NCBI RefSeq assembly: GCF_000338295.1
Contig: NZ_ANMO01000266.1
Location: 1-50,259 of the forward strand
Source: Rhodopirellula europaea 6C
GTDB lineage: Bacteria > Planctomycetota > Planctomycetia > Pirellulales > Pirellulaceae
Direction: 5' to 3'
Length of the DNA: 50,259 nt
Both the position numbers and the translations under genes were made by a program. The notes under the pieces are model-generated. The model saw only the letters and a program-made list of their open reading frames with translations. It searched no databases and was not told where the DNA came from. How positions within the stretch are numbered: position 1 is the stretch's first letter; every line of letters starts with the position of its first letter. Positions 43,958-50,259 of this stretch are shown here, one piece after another.

Positions 43958-44854
43958 TCAAGCGGCGTAACCGTGCGATGCCGTTTCGCCGTTGACCGAA
44001 ACGAGTTCGTTTGCTTCGACGTCGGCCGTTTCGCTGTCATCGAAACACCGACGAATGGCTTCTTTATGTGCAGGCAGGCGGAGGAACAAATCCTCGTCGT
44101 AGCGTCGGACCAAGTGCAGTTGACCATCGTGGCGTTCCACCAGCCCGGTGCAGTTCTCGACCCAATCGCCCGTGTTGCAGTACCACATCGAATCGCTGCT
44201 CACGATGTCAGGCGTGTGGATGTGACCGCAGATGACTCCATTGCATTCGCGTTGTTTCGCGTGATCCAGAATGCGACTTTCGAAATCGCTGACGAAGCGA
44301 ATCCAACGCTTGACTCGGTCTTTGAGAACCGAGCAAACCCCATAGGGATTGCGATCGCTCGGCTGCCATGCTCGATGGAACAAACGGTTCATGCTCAAGC
44401 ACGCGTCATAGACCGCTGTCGTTCCCTTGGACAACCAAGGAACGTTGCTCTCGACGCAATCGAAAAGATCACCGTGCGTGATCAGGAACTTCCAGCCCGC
44501 TTCGGTCTCCAAAACGAACTCATTGCCGACTTCAAATCGTGGCAACGTCGCCAAACACCCTGCCCGAAAAGCCGGGTTGCGTAGGAATGCGTCATGGTTG
44601 CCGGCGACGTAATGAATCTTTGTGCCGCGTCGAGCCAGGCTAATCAGATGAGCAATGATCTCGTCGCAAACACTCGACCAGTGCCAACCCGTGTTGATCT
44701 TCCAGCCATCGATGAAGTCCCCAACCAAGTACAACGACTCGGGCTGGAACTCACGCAGAAACACCAGAAACTCTTCGGCACGCGAATGCTTCGATCCGAG
44801 ATGCACATCGCTTACCAAGAGGGTCCGGACCGACGTCGGGGCGGGCCTCTGCAT
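43958..44854 (-). CDS. plcP: Calcineurin-like metallophosphoesterase, predicted phospholipase C PlcP
   Basis: The protein of 298 residues from ATG 44854 (preceded by AAGGA) has the five metallophosphoesterase motifs: DVHLGS, GDFIDGW, GNHD, HGD in FLITHGDLF, and GHIHTP. It resembles LpxH/UDP-diacylglucosamine hydrolases, the family that also contains PlcP, which cleaves phosphatidylcholine and other phospholipids to diacylglycerol in Sinorhizobium and marine Alphaproteobacteria under phosphate starvation. Position directly before btaA and btaB matches the plcP-bta arrangement known from those bacteria and is the reason for the name. Without that context LpxH-like activity on lipid A could not be excluded. 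A GTG 14 codons upstream is an alternative start. Confidence 0.78.
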   Translation of the reverse strand: MQRPAPTSVRTLLVSDVHLGSKHSRAEEFLVFLREFQPESLYLVGDFIDGWKINTGWHWSSVCDEIIAHLISLARRGTKIHYVAGNHDAFLRNPAFRAGCLATLPRFEVGNEFVLETEAGWKFLITHGDLFDCVESNVPWLSKGTTAVYDACLSMNRLFHRAWQPSDRNPYGVCSVLKDRVKRWIRFVSDFESRILDHAKQRECNGVICGHIHTPDIVSSDSMWYCNTGDWVENCTGLVERHDGQLHLVRRYDEDLFLRLPAHKEAIRRCFDDSETADVEANELVSVNGETASHGYAA

Positions 44855-44980
44855 GCCAGCGTCCTTGGCTTGGAAGGGATGGGAACGTCCGACCACGACT
44901 CAAACAGATCCTGCGTTGAGTCACCGGTGTGGAATCCAGCGTTGGTCGACCGTTGCTTGAAATTGATTTCGAGCGAAGAG

Positions 44981-45009
44981 TATCAACCGAGTGTGACGTT
45001 CTTGTTAAC
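44981..45009 (-). promoter_or_regulatory. Pho-box-like triple direct repeat
   Basis: On the minus strand: GTTAACA, 4 bases, CGTCACA, 4 bases, GTTGATA, starting at exactly 11-base steps. The inner hexamers TTAACA, GTCACA and TTGATA resemble the TT(A/C)ACA repeats of Bacillus-type PhoP boxes, and the 7+4 geometry is that of E. coli PhoB boxes. Distance to the plcP start is about 127-155 bases. Chance resemblance is possible. Confidence 0.42.
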
Positions 45010-45114
45010 GCTCGATGCGGGTTGCAGGAAAGTTCCCAACCAAGACAGAACCCCGTGTTCCTGAATCGAATCGACGTCGCAATCCGGCGCGACAACCGGA
45101 ACATCATCGCGCAT

Positions 45115-45150
45115 AAAAAGATCGCCCGATGTGAGACACACCGGGCGATC
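45115..45150 (-). terminator. Intrinsic terminator of the porin gene
   Basis: GATCGCCCG (45120-45128) pairs with CGGGCGATC (45142-45150); on the minus strand the stem is followed by a TTTTT run (45115-45119). The loop can pair further (GTG/CAC). Confidence 0.8.
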
Positions 45151-45181
45151 GAATTGCTTTCTTGGCTTCCGAAGTCGCGAC

Positions 45182-46819
45182 CTAGAATCGCATTTGATAC
45201 TGGAAGTAGAAGAAGTCGGCGTCCAAGTCCTGCACACCGGCGGTGGTGCTGTAGTACTTGCCCGAATTGAAGTGCGAGTAGCCGATCAAAGCACTGTTGC
45301 GTGGGTTGAGCGCGATCTGGAACAAGACATCAATTTCGTGCCCGAGTTCACGATCGCCCGCAGCGTTGCCAGGATTGCTTGGATTCATCACGACGTTAAA
45401 CGGAGTGGTTTTCTCGTCCAACATGAAGTAGTGGTACCAGAGCACCAACTTGACCTTCTCGCCGAAGAACGGCGTGATGAACTGAGCGTTGATGTCATGA
45501 ATGTTTCGACGCCCAAACAAATCCATGAAGCCCAGATACTTGTGAGCCAACGGGAACATGTGGTCGAAGCCATCGCCACCGCGAAGATCGTCATCTCCAC
45601 CCGAAGCGTAGTCGTACCAGAACCAAAGCGTTGGTTTCCAATCACTGGTCATCGCGACTTGACGTCCCAAACCACCAGTGAAGAACCCGGCACTGTGGTC
45701 GGTCCCATCGCTGTTGGTTCCGAATTGTGTTCCGCCTTCGTACTCGTACAACCAATTCGAGTCAGTCTTGCCAACGATACGGCTACCGATTGTGTGGTAA
45801 TCGAAATTGGTGGTGTCGTTGTTAAGGCCGAGGTAGTAGTTTTCCCACTGCCCCAACCAAGTGTCTTTGCGGGTCATGTACGCGCCAAAGAACTGAACGT
45901 CTTGGTTTGTGGCATCCCACTTGTCTTCGTAGGCAGCGGTGCGTTTCACGGGGTGGGTGTAGAACGCATCGATCGAACCGTCTTTGTTTGCGTAGGTCGC
46001 ACGCACACCATCAAAGGTACGACGAGTGTTGGCCCAATCCAAAGGCGAGATCAAACGCTGAGCCCCCAACAACAACTCTTGGCGACCACCGCGAACAGAC
46101 AGGTTGTCCGTCAACTGTGCTTCCAAGAACAAGTTTTGTGCTTCGCCGCGGTTCTCTTCGATTGGACGGTTGTTGAACAACTCCCCGCCCGAGTCCGCGT
46201 ACAAGTACTCGCCGTAGAACCGAAGATTGTCTGACAAACGCCAGTTGGCAAACATGCGGTAACGAGTCAACCAAAAGTTATCATCGTTGCCGGTGATGCC
46301 CAATCCGCGGTGGTTATTTTCGTTGTGATAGCGAACGCGTGCTTCGCCACCCACGTCCAATGTGCCGTTGAACATTCCCTTCAGCGAGTCGCCGAAGAAC
46401 GATGGGCCGTCGTAGCAAGGGTCATCGAGGTAGCTGAAGTCGTTGGCATAAAAGACGCCTTGATAGGCACCTTTCATCTTTGCCATCGCAGCTTCTTTCT
46501 TCTTCTTCGTGCAGCAACCGTTTGCACAGCAGGTGCAGGGTGCGGAGTACGAAGCGTATGGGTCCGAGTACGTGGACGTGTCCACGACTGGTTCCGCGAT
46601 TGGTGACTGCGAATCAACAATCGAGGAAGCAGCGGGCTCTTCCGTCGAAGAAGTCGGCGAAGGACCAGGTTCCGTGAGAGCCCCCGAGTCCTGTTGAAAT
46701 ACGAGGACCTCGACCGGTTCGAGACCGGAAGTGTCTTGAGCGTGAGCGTGAGTGGAAATGGCTGCTGTTGCGATCGCGATCGCACTGAGCAAGCGGCGTT
46801 TCCAGTTGCGTTGGGACAT
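45182..46819 (-). CDS. Alginate-export-type outer-membrane porin
   Basis: The 545-residue protein has a signal peptide (LLSAIAIATAAISTHAHAQD), a Pro/Ser/Glu-rich spacer with a cysteine cluster (CTCCANGCCTKKKKE at about residue 95), then about 400 residues of beta strands with aromatic girdles. Examples are RYRMFANWRLSDNLRFYGEY, NLFLEAQLTDNLSVRGGRQE and LLGAQRLISPLDWANTRRTF, ending YFQYQMRF with the C-terminal Phe typical of outer-membrane barrels. The GGRQELLLGAQRLISPLDW region is characteristic of the AlgE-like alginate export family, which in these bacteria often stands near nitrate genes. Substrate unknown. It is divergent from nrtA across about 570 bases. Confidence 0.87.
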   Translation of the reverse strand: MSQRNWKRRLLSAIAIATAAISTHAHAQDTSGLEPVEVLVFQQDSGALTEPGPSPTSSTEEPAASSIVDSQSPIAEPVVDTSTYSDPYASYSAPCTCCANGCCTKKKKEAAMAKMKGAYQGVFYANDFSYLDDPCYDGPSFFGDSLKGMFNGTLDVGGEARVRYHNENNHRGLGITGNDDNFWLTRYRMFANWRLSDNLRFYGEYLYADSGGELFNNRPIEENRGEAQNLFLEAQLTDNLSVRGGRQELLLGAQRLISPLDWANTRRTFDGVRATYANKDGSIDAFYTHPVKRTAAYEDKWDATNQDVQFFGAYMTRKDTWLGQWENYYLGLNNDTTNFDYHTIGSRIVGKTDSNWLYEYEGGTQFGTNSDGTDHSAGFFTGGLGRQVAMTSDWKPTLWFWYDYASGGDDDLRGGDGFDHMFPLAHKYLGFMDLFGRRNIHDINAQFITPFFGEKVKLVLWYHYFMLDEKTTPFNVVMNPSNPGNAAGDRELGHEIDVLFQIALNPRNSALIGYSHFNSGKYYSTTAGVQDLDADFFYFQYQMRF

Positions 46820-47393
46820 GGCGTTGTGCCTCCTTCATGGAGTGGACTGTGAATTCGAATCATCCGGATCGATTTGGATCGCCTTGTTTCCTTCCGCCTG
46901 AGATAAAGGAAGTCCAATGAATCGGAGATGAAACGAACTCAACATCCAAGTCTTCATAGCGACCCGTTTTGGCTATCGGCGCATTCAAAGTGATGCTGAA
47001 TCCGCAAGTGCAAAGGGTTGCAATATGTGTCCCCACCAACCGCACTCAGACGTTGCAATGATCAAAGTCCCCCAACTCAATCAGCAGCGGATTTGCTTTG
47101 CTCGCAACGGTTTGCGGTGACGTTTTCACACGACCACTCCGCGACCATTTGCGGCAAAATGACGGGGTAAGAGAGAGCTTCGCACTCGAAAAGTCTGTTT
47201 AAGAATAGGCATTCTCCCCCGTGCTACTGCGGACAGATTCTGGTCCGAAACACGTCTCTAAGCACCTGCCCAATTCGCGTGCAGAGTCGCTTTCGATCTG
47301 CTGAAGACTTAAGCAGAGCCGATGCTGCCAATGATTTTTCAATCGGCCGAAGAAGTCGTTTTGCGCATGAATCACTCATTGGGATACCACTAG
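46820..47393. other. Divergent regulatory region between porin and nitrate-type transporter
   Basis: No gene that I can support. Repeated short words occur (GTTGCAAT near 47019 and 47053; CGCAA/TTGCG pairs near 47107). I see no NtcA site, sigma-54 -24/-12 element or riboswitch. The start of nrtA is uncertain and may lie further in, at 47535. Confidence 0.45.
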
Positions 47394-49154
47394 GTGCCCT
47401 TACCCACCACAAACACCGGTAGCGCACTTCGCGCCCCTGCATCCGGCATGACGCTTGCGACTCCTCAAACCTGTATCACTGATGCCACTTTATTGCTCTC
47501 GGTTTCAGCACTCTTCTCGTCGGACAGTTTTCCAATGCTTTTTCGCGTTCCCGGCTTCTGCCTCGAATCACAGAGCGTACCGCTCATCTCCACCGAATCA
47601 GAAGTCACTTCGCGGAGCGAATCAGCGGGAACGCGCCAAACGGCAAATTCGAAAAAGACCGCCGGATCCGCATGGAAGAAAGCGATCACAGCCACAAACA
47701 AATTCGCGTTGCTCGGTTGTATCGCTCTCGCCAGTGTCTTCACCGGTTGTTCTGACTCCGGCGTCTCACTGGAGGATCTCGAAGCCGCCGCAGCAAAGGT
47801 TGATATCAGCAAGATTGAAGTCGACGTCGATCCAACCGAGTCCGCCGCAATGTTGGACTTGGAAAAATCGGACCTCACATTCGGCTTCATCAAACTGACC
47901 GACTGTGCCCCCTTGGTGATCGCCAAAGAGATGGGCTACTTCGACGACGAAGGTCTCAACGTCACACTCGAAACACAATCGAACTGGAAGATCCTGCTCG
48001 ACAATGTCATCAACGGGCAACTCGACGGCGCACACATGTTGGCCGGCCAGCCCATCGGTGCAACGATCGGTGTTGGCACCCAGTCGCCAATCGTGACCGC
48101 GTACAGCCTGGACTACAACGGCAACGGCATCACGGTCAGCAATGAAGTCTGGGCACAGATGCAGGAGAACGATCCTGACCTAAAGAGCCCCACCCCCAAA
48201 CATCCCATCAGTGCCGCCAGCCTAAAACCGATCGTTGACGACTACCTGCAAGACGCGGGCGAACCGTTCCCAATGGGCATGGTGTTCCCGGTCAGCACTC
48301 ACAACTACGAGATCCGTTATTGGTTGGCCGCTTCGGGAATCCACCCGGGCATGTACACCGAGTCTGACATCAAGGGCTTCACCGACGCGCAAGTCAAATT
48401 GTCGACGGTTCCACCCCCGCAAATGCCACAGAACTTGGAAGCTGACATCGTCAAAGGTTACTGCGTTGGCGAACCATGGAATCAAAAAGCGGTCGTGACC
48501 GGCATCGGTGTTCCCGTCACCACCAACTACGACATCTGGAAGAACAACCCTGAAAAGGTCTTCGGTGTCACCGAAGAATGGGCGGAGAAGCATCCACAAA
48601 CTCACTTGGCCGTGATCAAGGCTCTGATCCGAGCTGGTAAATGGTTGGATGCAACCGATGACTCCGGCAAACTGGTCAATCGCGAAGAAGCCGTCGAGAT
48701 CCTCAGCCGCAAAGACTATGTCGGTGCAGAGAAGGAAGTGATCGGCAACTCGATGATGGGCACGTTCGTCTTCCAATCCACCGACGTTCGCGAAATGCCT
48801 GACTTCAACGTGTTCTTCAAGCACGAAGCCAGCTACCCGCACTACAGCGATGCGATTTGGTTCCTGACTCAGATGCGACGCTGGGGACAAATCACGGAAT
48901 CCAAACCAGCCAGCTGGTACGCCGAAACCGCCAAGAAGATCTACAAGCCAGAGATCTATCGCCAGGCTGCTGAGCTGTTGATTAGCGAAGGCAAACTCGA
49001 TCCGAACGAGATCCCAGCCCCAGACTACGACGGCTACCGCGCCGTCACAACTGAGTTCATCGACGGGAACAAGTACGACGCGAAAGATCCGATTGGCTAC
49101 ATCAACAGCTTTGAAATTGGCAACAAGGACGACGAGTCGTTGGCCAAGAAATAG
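47394..49154 (+). CDS. nrtA: Nitrate/nitrite-type ABC transporter substrate-binding lipoprotein
   Basis: NrtA-type lipoproteins bind nitrate or related anions outside the inner membrane. The core fits: [80 protein letters not shown]. Oddly, the lipobox ([16 protein letters not shown]) comes only at about residue 120 of the frame from 47394, or 73 of that from ATG 47535. No ATG lies nearer, so the true start may be a non-ATG codon or the N-terminal region is unusually long. An in-frame ATG at 47535 is my second choice. The permease gene follows after 82 bases with a hairpin. Nitrate is the most likely ligand given moeA/mobA; taurine or sulfonate types remain possible. Confidence 0.88.
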   Translation: MPLPTTNTGSALRAPASGMTLATPQTCITDATLLLSVSALFSSDSFPMLFRVPGFCLESQSVPLISTESEVTSRSESAGTRQTANSKKTAGSAWKKAITATNKFALLGCIALASVFTGCSDSGVSLEDLEAAAAKVDISKIEVDVDPTESAAMLDLEKSDLTFGFIKLTDCAPLVIAKEMGYFDDEGLNVTLETQSNWKILLDNVINGQLDGAHMLAGQPIGATIGVGTQSPIVTAYSLDYNGNGITVSNEVWAQMQENDPDLKSPTPKHPISAASLKPIVDDYLQDAGEPFPMGMVFPVSTHNYEIRYWLAASGIHPGMYTESDIKGFTDAQVKLSTVPPPQMPQNLEADIVKGYCVGEPWNQKAVVTGIGVPVTTNYDIWKNNPEKVFGVTEEWAEKHPQTHLAVIKALIRAGKWLDATDDSGKLVNREEAVEILSRKDYVGAEKEVIGNSMMGTFVFQSTDVREMPDFNVFFKHEASYPHYSDAIWFLTQMRRWGQITESKPASWYAETAKKIYKPEIYRQAAELLISEGKLDPNEIPAPDYDGYRAVTTEFIDGNKYDAKDPIGYINSFEIGNKDDESLAKK

Positions 49155-49165
49155 CCACCCCATTT

Positions 49166-49181
49166 GGGCTCTCACGAGCCC
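49166..49181 (+). terminator. Intercistronic hairpin between nrtA and nrtB
   Basis: GGGCTC, loop TCAC, GAGCCC, 11 bases after the nrtA stop, followed by GCTTTGATT. Such hairpins often stabilise or end a fraction of transcripts so that binding protein exceeds permease. Confidence 0.5.
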
Positions 49182-49236
49182 GCTTTGATTCCCTTTTTGC
49201 ATTCACCTTTCCACCATTTTTTGGACGTATCCCCTG

Positions 49237-50259
49237 ATGAATTGGCGTGGCAATCTTCTCCGCTTCTGCGACGTGGCCGGACTTCCGATTCTTGAACCGT
49301 TTGTTCGACTGGCAGCAGGCGAGGACAAACGGGAACAGTGCATTGGAATCGCGAAATTCATTTTGCTTCCAATCGTGGCGGTCAGCGTGTTTCTGTTGCT
49401 CTGGGCCGGAGCCGCATCAACGGTTGTGACGGACAGTGCCAAACTGCCCAGTCCACAAGCGACTTGGGCGGCGGGCAAGCAGCTGATCGCAATGCATTAC
49501 GACCAACGCGCCGCCGACAAAGCGGCCAAACAAGGAAAGCTGACGGAAGCGGTTCAGCTATTGGCCGAGTCAAACGCCTACACCGCTGCGGCGGCAAAGG
49601 AAACCGGTCAAACCAAAACACTTCTTGAGAACAAATCGTTGACGTTGAAGAAGCGAGCTGTCACCGCCGCAAACTTCACGCCCTCGAGCGCCCCAACGTT
49701 CATCGATCAAATTTGGACGAGCGTCAAAACGGTGTTCTTCGGTTTCTTCTTGGCGACCATCGTTGCGGTTCCGGTTGGAGTCCTCTGCGGGATGAGTCCA
49801 TGGTTCAACGCGGCCATGACACCGTTCATTCAGATCTTCAAACCCGTCAGTCCTCTGGCTTGGTTGCCTTTGGCGTTCATCGTCATCATGTGGTACTACG
49901 CCGGTTACTCCAGCGGCGAAACGTTTTTCAACAAAGCATTCCTGATCTCAGCATCGACCGTGTGCTTGTGTTCACTTTGGCCCACGTTGGTCAACACAAC
50001 GCTCGGTGTTGCCAGTGTCGACAAAGACTTCATCAACGTTGCCGACGTGCTTCGGCTGTCTTGGTGGCAACGTCTGACCAAGATCATCTTGCCGGCCAGT
50101 TTGCCACTGATGTTTGCGGGAATGCGGATCAGTCTGGGCGTTGGCTGGATGGTTTTGATCGCCGCCGACATGCTCGCTCAAAACCCCGGACTGGGAAAGT
50201 TTGTGTGGGACGAATTTCAAAACGGTAGCGAACTCACTTACGCCCGCATCGCCTTCAGC
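49237..50259 (+). CDS. nrtB: Nitrate-type ABC transporter permease (5' part)
   Basis: The frame from ATG 49237 runs open for 341 codons to the window end. After an N-terminal helix ([20 protein letters not shown]) there is a soluble 90-residue segment rich in Ala/Lys (periplasmic or cytoplasmic, unusual for NrtB). The permease core follows: [40 protein letters not shown], the EAA-loop region [20 protein letters not shown] and [19 protein letters not shown]. This is the binding-protein-dependent permease family of NrtB/SsuC/TauC. It pairs with nrtA; an nrtC/D ATPase is expected beyond the edge. Truncated by the window, so the C terminus is unknown. Confidence 0.9.
   Translation, partial: MNWRGNLLRFCDVAGLPILEPFVRLAAGEDKREQCIGIAKFILLPIVAVSVFLLLWAGAASTVVTDSAKLPSPQATWAAGKQLIAMHYDQRAADKAAKQGKLTEAVQLLAESNAYTAAAAKETGQTKTLLENKSLTLKKRAVTAANFTPSSAPTFIDQIWTSVKTVFFGFFLATIVAVPVGVLCGMSPWFNAAMTPFIQIFKPVSPLAWLPLAFIVIMWYYAGYSSGETFFNKAFLISASTVCLCSLWPTLVNTTLGVASVDKDFINVADVLRLSWWQRLTKIILPASLPLMFAGMRISLGVGWMVLIAADMLAQNPGLGKFVWDEFQNGSELTYARIAFS

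Larger units (their letters stand above)
44855..45181. other. Control region of the plcP-btaA-btaB operon and porin 3' end
   Basis: No gene. It contains the leader of the minus-strand operon, three 11-bp-spaced repeats at 44981-45009 (see Pho-box candidate) and the terminator of the porin gene at 45115-45150. Confidence 0.6.

Overview
The window looks like a chromosomal segment of a planctomycete of the Pirellulaceae, most likely Rhodopirellula or a close relative. This is inferred from the gene content: secreted formylglycine sulfatases, a YHS-domain copper ATPase, membrane-anchored PIN/TRAM protein, magnesium-chelatase-like ATPase, many large secreted proteins of unknown function, weak Shine-Dalgarno sites and an even coding GC content. 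No search was run. Both strands carry genes in short operons. There is no prophage, CRISPR array, rRNA or convincing tRNA.

Layout. 1-3.9 kb: the end of an L7/L12-like protein, a 921-residue membrane lipoprotein and its translationally coupled ABC ATPase. 4-6.9 kb (minus): a divergent GroES, a PIN/TRAM protein and a dGTPase-family HD hydrolase. 7.5-11.7 kb: glycosyltransferase, FAD oxidoreductase, mobA, moeA. 11.8-13.4 kb (minus): amt. 13.6-17.5 kb: a PDZ protein, mutY and a di-haem cytochrome c peroxidase. 17.9-20.9 kb (minus): an ACT-domain malic enzyme and an AAA+ ATPase. 21.2-26.1 kb: rpmF, fabD, fabG, acpP, fabF and a FixJ/NarL-type response regulator. 26.2-32.9 kb: HlyD-type adaptor, a small conserved protein, pyrE, a large secreted protein and a copper P-type ATPase.

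33-34 kb is a REP/RAYT locus: a single-domain HUH transposase flanked by three 28-bp REP-like repeats. 34-35.4 kb has a small hypothetical protein, a thiamine-binding (UPF0045) protein and an FKBP lipoprotein. 35.5-41.3 kb holds a minus-strand operon (sulfatase, thioredoxin-like ferredoxin, secreted FAD oxidoreductase) divergent from a second sulfatase. At 41.4-41.9 kb sit a 129-bp MITE-like element and the 3' remnant of an outer-membrane protein gene.

41.9-44.9 kb (minus) encodes a metallophosphoesterase of the PlcP/LpxH-like type, BtaA and BtaB. Together these make a complete predicted route from phospholipid to diacylglycerol to the phosphorus-free betaine lipid DGTS. About 130-150 bp upstream are three 7-mers at exactly 11-bp spacing that resemble a Pho box. 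I consider this predicted phosphate-starvation lipid-remodelling operon the most interesting system here. The window ends with an alginate-export-type porin (minus) and the start of a nitrate-type ABC uptake operon (nrtA, partial nrtB).
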